From: Acinetobacter puyangensis
Lineage (GTDB): Bacteria; Pseudomonadota; Gammaproteobacteria; Pseudomonadales; Moraxellaceae
Reading direction: 5' to 3'
DNA length: 64,000 nt
NCBI RefSeq assembly: GCF_900096995.1
Contig: NZ_OANT01000004.1
Coordinates: forward strand, 1-64,000
Part shown: one piece after another, positions 43,302-53,585 of the stretch
Layout of the letters: each line of letters opens with the position of its first letter
How positions within the stretch are numbered: the stretch's first letter is position 1
Position numbers and translations under genes: made by a program
Notes under the pieces: model-generated
The model's input: the letters and a program-made list of their open reading frames with translations, nothing else
Told to the model about the DNA's origin: nothing
Databases searched by the model: none

Positions 43302-44222
43302 ATGGTTTTAACAGTGATTTTACCGATTATTCTTCTATCGGTATTGGGCTATCTGAGTGTCGCCTTTAAGCTGATTATGCCTGTACAAATACAGGCACTC
43401 AGTGCCTTTGTGATAAAAATCGCCTTGCCTGCTTTTTTGATTTATGCCTTAAGTAGCAAAAATATTCATGAGCTTTGGCATCCGTCCTATGTCATTGCTT
43501 ATGCTGTGGGTTCACTGATTATTTTTGCCTCTGCCTATTTATTGTTTTGGCGATATTTTCATTTCAATCTGACACAAAGTGCCATTATGTCCATGGGGGC
43601 GTCGATGTCCAATACCGGGTTTATTGGTACAGCGATTCTGACCATGCTGATCGGCAGTCATGCCGCTGTATATATTTCTCTGACCTTGATTATCGAAAAT
43701 CTTGTGATTCTGATGTTGGTACTGATCATTGCCGAAATGGGACAGCAACAGGGGCAGTTTTTGAGTGTGCTGAAATTAACCTTAAAAAATATCAGTAAAA
43801 ATCTGCTGATTGCGGCGATTTTTATCGGCTTGTTTTTATCCGTCAGCGATCTGCACTTGCCAACCCAAGTGCAGTATGCACTGGAAATGCTGGGCAAGAC
43901 TGCGGCACCACTCGCTTTATTTGCCATTGGTGGCAGCTTATATGGCATTGGGTTGAGAACTATTCAGTTTAATGGTGTGGTGCTGGTACTGTTTAAAGTG
44001 CTGTTGATGCCGCTGGTAATTTTCTTATTATTTTTAATGTTACCTAATGTCAGTCAGGAAATGTTATATGCCGGGACATTAATTGCGGCTTTACCCATGC
44101 CGATTGCCTTTGGTATTTTTGGACAAATGTATGGATTAAATGAACGTGCCCTAGCCCCTTTGATGTTGAGTACATTTCTGGGTATGCTGGGTGTCAGCAG
44201 CTTGATTTATCTCTGGTATTAG
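43302..44222 (+). CDS. AEC family (auxin efflux carrier-like) transporter
   Basis: 306 residues, about ten hydrophobic helices arranged as two 5-helix halves. VLTVILPIILLSVLGYLSVAFKLI opens it, FVIKIALPAFLIYALS and MSMGASMSNTGFIGTAIL match the AEC motif, and the end has AALPMPIAFGIFGQMYGLNERALAPLMLST. Likely exports a small organic anion. The substrate is unknown. Confidence 0.88.
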   Translation: MVLTVILPIILLSVLGYLSVAFKLIMPVQIQALSAFVIKIALPAFLIYALSSKNIHELWHPSYVIAYAVGSLIIFASAYLLFWRYFHFNLTQSAIMSMGASMSNTGFIGTAILTMLIGSHAAVYISLTLIIENLVILMLVLIIAEMGQQQGQFLSVLKLTLKNISKNLLIAAIFIGLFLSVSDLHLPTQVQYALEMLGKTAAPLALFAIGGSLYGIGLRTIQFNGVVLVLFKVLLMPLVIFLLFLMLPNVSQEMLYAGTLIAALPMPIAFGIFGQMYGLNERALAPLMLSTFLGMLGVSSLIYLWY

Positions 44223-44331
44223 GTCTGTTTAAATTCCATAAATGGATTGCGTTATTGCAATCATAGATCAAATCTCAACAAGTCCTAGTCGATTTTTGAG
44301 ATAAATCAAGATTCAGATGGCGTCATCGTCA

Positions 44332-45039
44332 TTACTTTTGTGTGCCGAGCAAGGCCTCAATATCTGCTGCTTCACGAGCACCCGAGATACGTTGTCCATC
44401 TTTGAGAAAAATTGTGGGTGTACCATTAATTTTTAAGGTTTGTCCCAATGTCAAATTTTTACTGATCGGATTGCTACAGTTTGGTAATGCCGTCGGCGCT
44501 TGCTGATTGATCATATGATCTTCCCATGCAGCGTAACGGTCACTGGAACACCAGATTTGTTTGGCCACTGTTTCTGCATTGGGATGGAGGGTTTTTAAGG
44601 GATAAAGGAATAGGTAAATGGTGACATTATCGATACTGGTTAATTCCTTTTCCAGCTGCTGGCAATACGGACAATCTGGATCACTAAAGATATATAACAC
44701 ACGTTGACCATTGCCTTTCACCTGTTTAATTGCCTGATCCAGCGGTAATTTTGACACATCAATCTTATTAAGTTGTTGCTCACGTTTGGCCGTTAGATTT
44801 TCTTTATTTTTAAAATCAACTAAATTACCCACAAAAAAATACTGGCCCTTTTCATCAGTATAAACAATTTGATTGCCGACATTGACTTCATATACACCGT
44901 TAAATGGTGTTGAACCTGTGACTTTGGCATTCATTTCTGGGTAATTCTTTTGCAGATTTTTTTGTAAGGTGGTTTGGTTGGCCTGTGCAAAAGTAACAGC
45001 AAAAATGCTCAGGCTAATCATGGTTAAAAATTTCTTCAT
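44332..45039 (-). CDS. dsbC: thiol:disulfide interchange protein DsbC
   Basis: 235 residues from the ATG at 45039; a TTG four codons upstream is rejected. Signal peptide KKFLTMISLSIFAVTFAQA, N-terminal dimerisation domain (about 20-75), a linker helix and a thioredoxin-like domain with active site CPYC near 122-125 (FSDPDCPYCQQLE) and the cis-Pro loop GTPTIFL near 204. It isomerises disulfides in periplasmic proteins. A second, shorter relative lies 120 bases upstream on the same strand. Confidence 0.92.
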   Translation of the reverse strand: MKKFLTMISLSIFAVTFAQANQTTLQKNLQKNYPEMNAKVTGSTPFNGVYEVNVGNQIVYTDEKGQYFFVGNLVDFKNKENLTAKREQQLNKIDVSKLPLDQAIKQVKGNGQRVLYIFSDPDCPYCQQLEKELTSIDNVTIYLFLYPLKTLHPNAETVAKQIWCSSDRYAAWEDHMINQQAPTALPNCSNPISKNLTLGQTLKINGTPTIFLKDGQRISGAREAADIEALLGTQK

Positions 45040-45159
45040 GAGAAAACTCAAATAATCGGTAGGGGAGTTAAAAACATTATTAAGTCAGCATCAATATACT
45101 GTCATTAATTGTTATCCTAAACAAAACTAGGAACATTGTCTGTGAAAAAATTGTTGAGA

Positions 45160-45654
45160 TTATTCGGCCTGATAGAGCAAACGTTCAATGTCTTGCGCAG
45201 GTAGAACCCCTTCAACACGAAAACCATTTTCCAGAAAAAAAGTCGGTGTGCCTGTAATTTCCAAGTTGCGTCCCAGAGCGATATTACGTTCAATTGGCGT
45301 ATTTGCTCCATCATCTGAGCTATTGGGTGCTGTTCGGTACAACATATAATTTTCCCATGCGGCATAGCGATCTTTGGCATTCCAAATTTGATTGGCCCGA
45401 ACTTCGGCATTCGGATGGATTTCAGTGACCGGGAATAAAAACAGGTAAATGGTTAAATCATTAACATTGAGCAGTTGTTGTTCTAACTCTTCACAAAAAG
45501 GGCAGTCTGGATCGCTAAATTCGTAAATGGTTCGTTTACCACTACCTTTGACATATTTAATGGCCTGACTTAGGGGAAGTAAAGTGGCATTAATATGATG
45601 TTCATCAATGATAAAACTAGATTGGGTATGTAAAGCATCGTTATTATATGACAT
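45160..45654 (-). CDS. DsbC-like thioredoxin-fold protein without signal peptide
   Basis: 164 residues from the ATG at 45654 with GGAG about 10 bases upstream. It matches the catalytic half of DsbC closely: FSDPDCPFCEELEQQL with active site CPFC near 52-55, LYLFLFP-like IYLFLFPVTEIHPNAEV and GTPTFFLENGFRVEG. The N-terminal dimerisation domain and the signal peptide are both missing and no exported start is visible upstream. It would be monomeric and cytoplasmic if read as drawn. It is adjacent to dsbC and probably arose by duplication and truncation. Confidence 0.82.
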   Translation of the reverse strand: MSYNNDALHTQSSFIIDEHHINATLLPLSQAIKYVKGSGKRTIYEFSDPDCPFCEELEQQLLNVNDLTIYLFLFPVTEIHPNAEVRANQIWNAKDRYAAWENYMLYRTAPNSSDDGANTPIERNIALGRNLEITGTPTFFLENGFRVEGVLPAQDIERLLYQAE

Positions 45655-45780
45655 CAAGATATGCTCCGTTTTTCTGTTGTTGTTTGAATTATGAGCTTTT
45701 TAAATAGAGATGCCCATTGAATATTGTTGAGAAATTGTGTAGCTTAATTTTCACTCGTAATATATTAATAATAGGATTGA

Positions 45781-46264
45781 ATGAATAAAATAATTTTGGA
45801 AAATGAGATTAAAAATTTATATAAAATTTTCAAAAAATACAAGTTAAAACCTAATTTTCATCAACGTTGTTCATCTGTAGGTAATCGACAAGAAATTGCC
45901 AAAATTTTAGAATGTACTCCTCTGGAGCAGATTCAAGTAGATGAACTGGCTTTTTATTGTTTTAAAGCAACTTATACGATGGGTGATGAAGACGATTTAA
46001 AATATTTTCTACCTCGTTTTTGGTAATATTTCATTATGATTAGATGAATATGCAGCCTTATATGACATGGATAAGCTCTATGAAATTTGGTTAAATCATG
46101 CTAGTAAAAATGCGATTCGGCATTTTATGATTGAAGCTGAATATCAGCAAATACCAAGTCCTTATTATGAGCAGTTTATCGCTAAAGTTGAGCAAATTTT
46201 CTTAGAAACAGAAGAACCAGACTGGTCTAATGAACTCGCTGAGTTTTTACAAAAATATCAATAG
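45781..46264 (+). pseudogene. frameshifted conserved hypothetical gene
   Basis: Reads MNKIILENEIKNLYKIFKKY to PRFW then stops at 46024-46026. A second reading from about 46060 (YDMDKLYEIWLNHASKNAIRHFM) continues to 46264. The segment between (46020-46050) is coding-like in a third frame (IFHYD, then DEYAA). Two single-base losses, one in the T5 run near 46018 and one in GATTAGATG near 46043, restore one protein of about 161 residues. Both fall in or next to T runs, so assembly error is an alternative to real decay. Family not recognised; acidic/Asp-rich, no motif. Confidence 0.65.
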
Positions 46265-46392
46265 TAAAGATTATGATTGAAAATCTTGTATTGAAGTTCA
46301 AATGTTTCAACACTCAAAATATATCCTATCGACATTGTGATAATATGATGTTAATTTTGATTCAATATTGCATCAGTATAGGTGAATTAGAA

Positions 46393-46608
46393 ATGCGTAC
46401 CACAGTAACTATAGATGATAGTTTGTATGAAAAAGCACTTGCCATGTCTGACCCAGATATGGATAAAGCTGATTTATTTCGGGAAGCGATTAAAACTTTT
46501 ATTCGAGTGCAGGCAGCAAAACGTCTAGCAAATTTAGGGGGAACAGCGCCTGAAATGTCAGAGATTGCTAGGCGTAATGACAGCAATGATTTTGGAGCAA
46601 ATGAATGA
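46393..46608 (+). CDS. VapB-type antitoxin
   Basis: 71 residues starting [20 protein letters not shown], the ribbon-helix-helix opening of VapB antitoxins ([14 protein letters not shown]). The reading back to 46273 adds 40 unlikely residues. C-terminal tail [20 protein letters not shown] would bind the toxin. Overlaps the toxin gene by four bases (ATGA). Confidence 0.9.
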   Translation: MRTTVTIDDSLYEKALAMSDPDMDKADLFREAIKTFIRVQAAKRLANLGGTAPEMSEIARRNDSNDFGANE

Positions 46609-46979
46609 ATGTTTTGGTTGATACATCTGTTTGGGTGCATCATTTTAAAACACATAACTCATATTTACAGCATTTGTTATTAACCGATAGGGTCATGGTA
46701 CATTCTATGGTGGTGTTGGAATTGACGTGTGGTACACCGCCCCAACCACGATTAAAAACTTTACAAGATATTAACTTATTAAGACATGCAACATCAGCAA
46801 CTTATGAGGAAGTTGCTGAATGGATAGAACGTGAAAAATTATATGGATTAGGTTGTGGGCTAGTTGATTTATCTTTGCTTGCATCAACACGATTAACTGC
46901 AAATACACAACTATGGACGCTAGATAAACGTTTGCATCAACTTGCATTGCGGTTTAACGTGGCATATTCTGAGCTGTAA
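46605..46979 (+). CDS. PIN-domain VapC toxin
   Basis: 124 residues. PIN acidic sites: [12 protein letters not shown] near 4-15, VVLELTCGT near 36 and [32 protein letters not shown] near 82-112. It should be an RNA-cutting toxin held by the upstream VapB. Second TA module of the window. It converges on ygfZ with six bases between stops. Confidence 0.92.
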   Translation: MNVLVDTSVWVHHFKTHNSYLQHLLLTDRVMVHSMVVLELTCGTPPQPRLKTLQDINLLRHATSATYEEVAEWIEREKLYGLGCGLVDLSLLASTRLTANTQLWTLDKRLHQLALRFNVAYSEL

Positions 46980-46985
46980 ATTAAC

Positions 46986-47723
46986 TTATTTCGGTCTTGC
47001 TACATCACCATTTAAGGCTTCGGGTAGATCCAGAACGTCTACGTTCAGGTCAATCAGACTTTCCGGTTTAGCAGTCACTAATGCAATCCAGCCATTGGCA
47101 TCATTTAAACAATTGACCACTTGCACATCTTTATTCAGTTGTTCGCCTGCATTAGGTGCTTGACCCTGACCTTGTATTAGATGCAACCAGTGTTTGGGTT
47201 TTGCCTTAAACCAGAGTCTTGCAATAATTTCCTGACCCAGATAGCAGCCTTTGTCATAATCGACCCCACCACGCTGATGCAGACGTAATTCCTGTGGCTG
47301 GAATAGGTGTGCGGTCGCTTGACTAATCCATGCCTGTCCATTTTGAATGGCTGTTGCTTGCCAGTCAAAAATTGTCGCTGCCTGATTTTCTTCCGGCGTA
47401 AATGTCGCCTGATTGTCAATAATCGCGGGATAAATAGTAGAAGCTGCGCTTAACGTGGCTTTGGAAAATGCACCGAATTTTTTTACGTGTGCAGCAAATT
47501 CTTCAGCCAGATCTTCTGTGATGACAATGTCGATTAGTTCTGCGGATTGGCGCTTTAACCAAAGTCCAAACTGGATACGACCTTTTAAATCACAAATCGC
47601 AGTCGGACGAAATTCGTTATTGCCAAGTTTGCTGACATTTACCGTTACCTGACCTTGTAGAAATTTTTCCGCATCTACACCGGCATACTGGAAATGTGCA
47701 AATTGCAGCGTATCTTGAGACAT
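46986..47723 (-). CDS. ygfZ: YgfZ/GcvT-like folate-binding protein
   Basis: 245 residues. The family's KGCYLGQEIIAR motif (near 158-169) with its Cys is intact, preceded by RGGVDYDKGC. N-terminal FAHFQYAGVDAEKFLQGQVTVNVSKL is the YgfZ opening. It binds folate and supports repair or assembly of Fe-S enzymes such as MiaB. Shorter than E. coli YgfZ (~325), as is usual in this group. Confidence 0.93.
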   Translation of the reverse strand: MSQDTLQFAHFQYAGVDAEKFLQGQVTVNVSKLGNNEFRPTAICDLKGRIQFGLWLKRQSAELIDIVITEDLAEEFAAHVKKFGAFSKATLSAASTIYPAIIDNQATFTPEENQAATIFDWQATAIQNGQAWISQATAHLFQPQELRLHQRGGVDYDKGCYLGQEIIARLWFKAKPKHWLHLIQGQGQAPNAGEQLNKDVQVVNCLNDANGWIALVTAKPESLIDLNVDVLDLPEALNGDVARPK

Positions 47724-47874
47724 AACAGTTTAAACCTCAGAAAATTTTAATTGATATCATCGGCTATTTTGCCTGATTTTGCACGATATGGAGATGTTTA
47801 CAAAAGTTTTTTATACAACAATTACGACGATAAAAAATTTTCGCCATATTAGACTTTGGACGCAATTTTACTTT

Positions 47875-47950
47875 ATTGTAGACAATTATGTTGAAATTGG
47901 CGTAAAAAAATGCTTTATTAGGCTTATATTCTTAATATTGTCTACAATAT
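47875..47950 (+). promoter_or_regulatory. two palindromic operators for the GntR regulator
   Basis: ATTGTAGACAAT at 47875-47886 and ATATTGTCTACAATAT at 47935-47950 are the same 12-base palindrome written in opposite orientation, with centres 62 bases apart. The second ends four bases before the GTG at 47954. The TTGTnnACAA core is typical of FadR-subfamily GntR sites. Confidence 0.75.
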
Positions 47951-47953
47951 GGT

Positions 47954-48646
47954 GTGTGCGTGTTATTGGAAGAATTAAAAAATGATCAGGACATGACATT
48001 GTCAGATCAAATATTTCAAACCATTCAGGCGGCGATTGTCAGTGGCGAGATTCCTGCTGGCAAAAAGATTTCCGAACCTGAATTGGCACGTATGTATGGC
48101 ATCAGTCGTGGACCATTACGTGAGGCGATTCGGCGGCTGGAAGGGCAAAAACTGGTTGAACGTACTGCCCATGTCGGGGCAAGGGTAGTATCACTCTCAC
48201 ATCAACAGTTGTATGAGCTATATCAGATACGGGAAAATCTGGAAGGATTGGCATGTCGTCTGGCAGCACAGCGGATTGATAAACAGCAGATTCTGGCACT
48301 GCGCGATGTGTTAAAAAAACATGCCGAAGATGATGCCTTTAAGGCTGGCAAAGGCTATTACTTGCAGGAAGGTCAGGATGATTTTCATTATTGCATTATC
48401 AAAAATAGTGCCAATAAAACGCTGGAAAAAATGCTATGTGATGAGTTGTATCACCTGATCCGTATGTATCGCATACAGTTTTCCAATACCCCCAATCGTC
48501 CGCCAAAAGCTTTAAATGAACATATTCGTATTTTAGATGCTATTGCCGAAGGTGATGGTGAACTGGCTGAGCTATTAATGCGTCGGCATATTGCACAGTC
48601 ATATAAAAACATTGAACAACACTGGATGTCATCTCAAGGAGAATAA
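47954..48646 (+). CDS. GntR/FadR-family regulator of the methylcitrate operon
   Basis: 230 residues as drawn; starts at GTG 47960, TTG 47966 or ATG 47993 are also possible. Winged [58 protein letters not shown], then an FCD helical ligand domain with metal-type His/Asp residues (DFHYCIIKN). It sits two bases ahead of prpB and has palindromes at its own promoter, so it should sense a propionate-derived signal (such as 2-methylcitrate) and control the operon and itself. Confidence 0.9.
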   Translation: MCVLLEELKNDQDMTLSDQIFQTIQAAIVSGEIPAGKKISEPELARMYGISRGPLREAIRRLEGQKLVERTAHVGARVVSLSHQQLYELYQIRENLEGLACRLAAQRIDKQQILALRDVLKKHAEDDAFKAGKGYYLQEGQDDFHYCIIKNSANKTLEKMLCDELYHLIRMYRIQFSNTPNRPPKALNEHIRILDAIAEGDGELAELLMRRHIAQSYKNIEQHWMSSQGE

Positions 48647-48648
48647 GG

Positions 48649-49533
48649 ATGTCAACATTATCCGCAGGTCAACGCTTTCGTGATGCAGTTGCCGCAGAAC
48701 ACCCTTTACAGGTGGTGGGCACGATTAATGCCAATCATGCACTTCTGGCCAAACGTGCTGGCTATAAAGCCATTTATCTGTCAGGCGGTGGCGTTGCAGC
48801 AGGCTCGTTGGGTTTACCGGACTTAGGCATCAGTAATCTGGATGATGTACTTACCGATGTGCGCCGTATTACCGATGTCTGTGATCTGCCTTTACTGGTT
48901 GATGCGGATACCGGTTTTGGTGCCTCTGCTTTTAATATTGCCCGTACCACCAAATCACTGATTAAATTTGGTGCTGCTGCCATGCATATTGAAGATCAGG
49001 TTGGTGCCAAACGCTGTGGCCATCGTCCCAATAAAGCCATTGTTTCGACACAGGAAATGGTTGATCGTATCAAGGCTGCTGTTGATGCACGTGCCGATGA
49101 TCGATTTGTGGTGATGGCCCGTACCGATGCTTTGGCTGTGGAAGGTTTACAAGCAGCAATTGACCGTGCGGGTGCATATGTTGAAGCGGGTGCAGATATG
49201 CTGTTTCCGGAAGCGATTACCGAGCTTGCGATGTATCGTCAATTTGCGCAGGCGACACATGTACCGATTCTGGCCAATATTACCGAGTTTGGTTCGACGC
49301 CACTTTTTACCACAGAAGAGTTGGCATCTGCCGATGTGAGTCTGGCACTTTATCCTTTGTCGGCATTTCGTGCCATGAATAAAGCCGCAGAAAATGTGTA
49401 TCAGGCATTGCGTCGTGATGGTACACAAAAAAATGTGGTTGATACCATGCAAACTCGTCAGGAGTTATATGAACGTATCAATTACCATCAATTTGAACAG
49501 CATTTGGATGCATTGTTCAATCAGGCCAAGTAA
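48649..49533 (+). CDS. prpB: 2-methylisocitrate lyase
   Basis: 294 residues, phosphoenolpyruvate-mutase/isocitrate-lyase fold. [17 protein letters not shown] near 43, [10 protein letters not shown] near 83 and active loop KRCGHR near 122. It splits 2-methylisocitrate into pyruvate and succinate, the last step of the methylcitrate cycle. Starts two bases after the regulator gene, with AAGGAGAATAAGG as ribosome site. Confidence 0.96.
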   Translation: MSTLSAGQRFRDAVAAEHPLQVVGTINANHALLAKRAGYKAIYLSGGGVAAGSLGLPDLGISNLDDVLTDVRRITDVCDLPLLVDADTGFGASAFNIARTTKSLIKFGAAAMHIEDQVGAKRCGHRPNKAIVSTQEMVDRIKAAVDARADDRFVVMARTDALAVEGLQAAIDRAGAYVEAGADMLFPEAITELAMYRQFAQATHVPILANITEFGSTPLFTTEELASADVSLALYPLSAFRAMNKAAENVYQALRRDGTQKNVVDTMQTRQELYERINYHQFEQHLDALFNQAK

Positions 49534-49616
49534 ACGGCCTTGATTTAATCGCAAAGCTGCATGACATGACGTCATCAAAAAAATAAAGTTACCCATCAGG
49601 ATGAAAGGAAAGAATC

Positions 49617-50774
49617 ATGAGTCATTTAGAACAGGTTGTAGGATTTAAACCAAAAAAATCAGTGGCATTAAGTGGTCAGGTTGCAGGGTCTACTGCTTTA
49701 TGTACTGTGGGCCGCAGTGGCAATGACCTGCATTATCGTGGTTATGACATTTTTGATTTAGCCGTGAACTGTGAGTTTGAAGAAGTTGCTTATTTATTGG
49801 TACATGGAAAATTACCGACCAGCTCGGAACTCAAGGCCTATAAAGGTAAACTCAAAGGTTTGCGTGGCTTGCCAGCCGCTTTAAAAACTGCATTGGAACA
49901 GTTGCCGCCATTGTCACACCCGATGGATGTGATGCGTACCGGGGTATCGGTTTTAGGGTGTTTAAGACCAGAAGCCGAAGAGCGCAGTTATGCCGCAGCA
50001 CGGGATATTGCCGACAAACTGATGGCATCACTTGGTTCGATGTTGTTGTACTGGTATCACTTTAGCCATAACGGTAAACGTATCGACGTAGAAACCGATG
50101 ATGATTCCATTGGCGCACATTTTTTACATCTATTGCATGGTGAAAAACCAAATGAGCAATGGATTCAGGCCATGCATACCTCATTGATTTTATATGCAGA
50201 ACATGAATTCAATGCCTCAACTTTTACCTCTCGTGTGATTGCCGGTACAGGCTCGGATATGTATTCCAGTATTGCTGGCGCAATCGGTGCTTTACGTGGA
50301 CCCAAGCATGGCGGTGCCAATGAAGTGGCATTTGTGATTCAGCAGCGTTATAACAATGCCGATGAAGCCGAAGTCGATATTCGTCGCCGAGTAGAAAACA
50401 AGGAGGTCGTCATTGGCTTTGGTCATCCAGTCTATACCATCGCCGACCCACGGAATGATGTCATTAAAAAAGTCGCTTTTGATCTGGCCGAAGCACACAA
50501 TAACAAGAAAATGTACCGCATCGCCGAACGTCTGGAAACAGTAATGAAAGAGGCCAAAAACATGTTTCCAAATCTGGACTGGTTTAGTGCCGTGAGCTAT
50601 CACTTGATGGGTGTACCGACCGAAATGTTTACGCCATTGTTTGTGATTGCACGTACCGCAGGTTGGTCGGCACATGTGCTAGAGCAGCGGCAGGATGGCA
50701 AGATCATTCGTCCAAGTGCAGATTATACCGGCCCGGAAAACCTAGAATTTGTTCCTATTGCAGAGCGTGATTAA
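49617..50774 (+). CDS. prpC: 2-methylcitrate synthase
   Basis: 385 residues, citrate-synthase family. [44 protein letters not shown] (His/Asn), [12 protein letters not shown] with catalytic His, and [12 protein letters not shown]. It condenses propionyl-CoA with oxaloacetate. The 83-base gap after prpB holds ATGACGTCAT (49564-49573) and an AAAGGAAAG ribosome site. Its stop shares a base with acnD (TAATG). Confidence 0.95.
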   Translation: MSHLEQVVGFKPKKSVALSGQVAGSTALCTVGRSGNDLHYRGYDIFDLAVNCEFEEVAYLLVHGKLPTSSELKAYKGKLKGLRGLPAALKTALEQLPPLSHPMDVMRTGVSVLGCLRPEAEERSYAAARDIADKLMASLGSMLLYWYHFSHNGKRIDVETDDDSIGAHFLHLLHGEKPNEQWIQAMHTSLILYAEHEFNASTFTSRVIAGTGSDMYSSIAGAIGALRGPKHGGANEVAFVIQQRYNNADEAEVDIRRRVENKEVVIGFGHPVYTIADPRNDVIKKVAFDLAEAHNNKKMYRIAERLETVMKEAKNMFPNLDWFSAVSYHLMGVPTEMFTPLFVIARTAGWSAHVLEQRQDGKIIRPSADYTGPENLEFVPIAERD

Positions 50775-53368
50775 TGAACACCCAGTATAGAAAAAACTTG
50801 CCAGGTACGTCATTGGATTATTTTGATGTTCGGCAGGCAGTCGAGGAGATTCAGTCAGGGGCTTATGACGGCTTGCCCTATACCTCAAAAGTTCTGGCTG
50901 AACAATTGGTCCGTAAAGCAGACAGTGAAAATCTGACCGATTATTTAAAACAGTTGATTGAACGTCGTCAGGATATGGATTTTCCATGGTATCCGGCGCG
51001 TGTGGTATGTCATGATATTTTGGGACAAACTGCACTGGTTGATCTGGCCGGTTTGCGTGATGCGATTGCAGATCAAGGCGGTGATCCTGCCAAAGTCAAT
51101 CCGGTTGTGCCGACACAATTGATCGTGGATCATTCGTTGGCAGTAGAATATGGCGGTTTCGATCCGGATGCCTTTGCCAAAAACCGTGCGGTGGAAGATC
51201 GCCGCAATGAAGATCGTTTTCACTTTATCGAATGGACCAAGACTGCATTTAAAAATGTCGATGTGATTCCCGCAGGTAATGGCATCATGCACCAGATTAA
51301 TCTGGAAAAAATGTCGCCTGTGATTCAGTCAAGAGAGGGTGTTGTATTTCCGGATACTTGTGTGGGTACAGATTCACATACCCCACATACCGATGCACTG
51401 GGTGTTATTTCAGTGGGTGTTGGTGGTTTGGAAGCAGAAAATGTCATGTTGGGTCGTGCTTCATGGATGCGTTTACCCGATATTATCGGCGTGGAATTGG
51501 TTGGACAGCGTCAGGCCGGCATTACCGCAACCGATATTGTATTAGCACTCACCGAGTTTTTGCGTAAGGAACGGGTGGTCGGTGCTTATCTGGAATTTTT
51601 TGGTGAAGGTGCAGATACCATGTCGGTGGGTGATCGTGCAACCATTTCCAATATGACACCGGAATATGGTGCAACTGCGGCGATGTTCTATATTGATCAG
51701 AATACGATTGATTATCTGACTTTAACAGGACGTGAGGCGCAGCAAGTACAACTGGTTGAGCAATATGCCAAGCAAATTGGATTGTGGGCAAGTGATATGA
51801 CACAGGCGGTTTATCCTCGTGTCTTGCGTTTTGATTTATCCAAAGTCACGCGTAATATTGCCGGGCCATCTAATCCACATGCGCGTGTTTCTACTGCCGA
51901 TCTTAAAGAGAAAGGCATTGCCGGTGTGGTAGAAAATCGTACTGATGGTCTGATGCCGGATGGTGCCATTATTATTGCAGCGATTACCTCGTGTACTAAT
52001 ACTTCAAATCCACGTAATACTGTTGCGGCAGGCTTACTAGCGCGTAAAGCCAATGAACTAGGCTTAACCCGTAAACCGTGGGTTAAATCCTCATTTGCAC
52101 CGGGTTCAAAAGCCGCAGCACTCTATCTGGAAGAAGCAGGCGTATTAAAAGATTTGGAAAAACTCGGCTTTGGTATTGTTGCCTATGCCTGTACCACGTG
52201 TAATGGGATGTCGGGCGCACTTGATCCCGTGATTCAGCAAGAGATTATTGATCGTGATCTCTATGCCACTGCGGTACTGTCAGGCAATCGTAATTTTGAC
52301 GGGCGTATTCATCCCTATGCCAAACAGGCATTTTTGGCATCACCACCCTTAGTCGTGGCTTATGCAATTGCAGGGACGATTCGTTTTGACATCGAAAAAG
52401 ATGTATTGGGTAAGGACAAAAATGGCAATCCGGTTTATCTGAAGGACATCTGGCCTTCGGATGAAGAGATTGATGCTTTGGTTAAACAATCGGTGAAACC
52501 TGAACAATTCCGTAAAGTCTATATTCCGATGTTTGATCTGGGTGAGTTTGAACAGGCAGAAAGTCCATTGTATGACTGGCGTCCACAAAGTACTTATATT
52601 CGTCGTCCACCCTACTGGGAGGGCGCACTGGCTGCACCGCGCACTTTAACCGGAATGCGCCCACTGGCGATTTTACCTGACAATATCACCACCGATCATT
52701 TATCACCTTCCAATGCCATTGTACTGAACAGTGCTTCAGGTGAATACTTGGCAAAAATGGGCGTACCGGAAGAAGATTTTAACTCTTATGCCACGCATCG
52801 GGGCGACCACTTGACTGCGCAGCGTGCGACACTGGCAAATCCCAAAACATTTAATGAAATGGTATTAAATGCCGATGGTACAGTTAAGCAAGGTTCTCTG
52901 GCACGCGTTGAGCCAGAAGGTCAAGTGATGCGTATGTGGGAAGCCATTGAAACCTATATGAACCGTAAACAGCCATTAATCATTATTGCCGGTGCAGATT
53001 ATGGACAAGGTTCGAGCCGAGACTGGGCGGCTAAAGGTGTACGTCTGGCAGGAGTGGAAGTCATTGTGGCGGAAGGTTTTGAACGGATTCACCGCACCAA
53101 TTTGATTGGTATGGGAGTATTGCCGTTACAGTTTAAACCCGGTACCACGCGTAAAACTCTGCAACTCGATGGCACAGAAACCTATGATGTCAAAGGTGAA
53201 TTGTCACCACGTAATGACTTAACTTTGGTGATTCACCGAAAAAATGGGGAAGTGGTTGAGGTGCCAGTGACCAGTCGTCTAGATACCCTTGAGGAAGTCT
53301 CTGTCTATGAAGCAGGTGGCGTATTACAACGCTTTGCACAGGATTTTTTAGAGGGTAGTGTGGCTTAA
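50774..53368 (+). CDS. acnD: Fe/S-dependent 2-methylisocitrate dehydratase
   Basis: 864 residues, aconitase superfamily AcnD. Fe-S cysteines in AAITSCTNTSNP (near 407) and ACTTCNGMSG (near 472), FPDTCVGTDSHTPH near 190, GSSRDWAAKG in the swivel domain near 740. It dehydrates 2-methylcitrate to 2-methylaconitate, which in other bacteria needs the isomerase PrpF. No prpF follows; a terminator comes next. Confidence 0.95.
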   Translation: MNTQYRKNLPGTSLDYFDVRQAVEEIQSGAYDGLPYTSKVLAEQLVRKADSENLTDYLKQLIERRQDMDFPWYPARVVCHDILGQTALVDLAGLRDAIADQGGDPAKVNPVVPTQLIVDHSLAVEYGGFDPDAFAKNRAVEDRRNEDRFHFIEWTKTAFKNVDVIPAGNGIMHQINLEKMSPVIQSREGVVFPDTCVGTDSHTPHTDALGVISVGVGGLEAENVMLGRASWMRLPDIIGVELVGQRQAGITATDIVLALTEFLRKERVVGAYLEFFGEGADTMSVGDRATISNMTPEYGATAAMFYIDQNTIDYLTLTGREAQQVQLVEQYAKQIGLWASDMTQAVYPRVLRFDLSKVTRNIAGPSNPHARVSTADLKEKGIAGVVENRTDGLMPDGAIIIAAITSCTNTSNPRNTVAAGLLARKANELGLTRKPWVKSSFAPGSKAAALYLEEAGVLKDLEKLGFGIVAYACTTCNGMSGALDPVIQQEIIDRDLYATAVLSGNRNFDGRIHPYAKQAFLASPPLVVAYAIAGTIRFDIEKDVLGKDKNGNPVYLKDIWPSDEEIDALVKQSVKPEQFRKVYIPMFDLGEFEQAESPLYDWRPQSTYIRRPPYWEGALAAPRTLTGMRPLAILPDNITTDHLSPSNAIVLNSASGEYLAKMGVPEEDFNSYATHRGDHLTAQRATLANPKTFNEMVLNADGTVKQGSLARVEPEGQVMRMWEAIETYMNRKQPLIIIAGADYGQGSSRDWAAKGVRLAGVEVIVAEGFERIHRTNLIGMGVLPLQFKPGTTRKTLQLDGTETYDVKGELSPRNDLTLVIHRKNGEVVEVPVTSRLDTLEEVSVYEAGGVLQRFAQDFLEGSVA

Positions 53369-53398
53369 ATTTTGGATAAAAGTTGTTGATCTTGTTTG

Positions 53399-53432
53399 AA
53401 AAAAGACTTTATCTTTGTGATGGAGTCTTTTT
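53399..53432 (+). terminator. terminator of the prp operon
   Basis: AAAAGACT / AGTCTTTT stem with a 15-base loop ending in TTTTT, about 30 bases after the acnD stop. Confidence 0.72.
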
Positions 53433-53532
53433 ATGATAAATGAAATTGAAAAGTTATAAGGAGATCTTTACTCCATTCAATAATGCTAAAAATGATGTAT
53501 AACAATATAATACCTAACGATCTTGCCCAAGC

Positions 53533-53560
53533 AGTCCTTTTATGGTCTAATAAAAAGACT
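53533..53560 (+). promoter_or_regulatory. inverted repeat before TA module 3
   Basis: AGTCCTTTTA / TAAAAAGACT, 10-bp arms with one mismatch and an 8-base loop, 25 bases before the antitoxin start. A CTAACG/CGTTAG pair (53514-53519, 53562-53567) brackets it. Likely operator of the TA pair. Confidence 0.5.
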
Positions 53561-53585
53561 ACGTTAGCATGGTAAGGTGAATATA

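Noticed and set aside
44272..44302. ATCTCAA/TTGAGAT hairpin after the AEC gene as a terminator
   Set aside because: Stem is short, loop long and there is no T-run on either strand.
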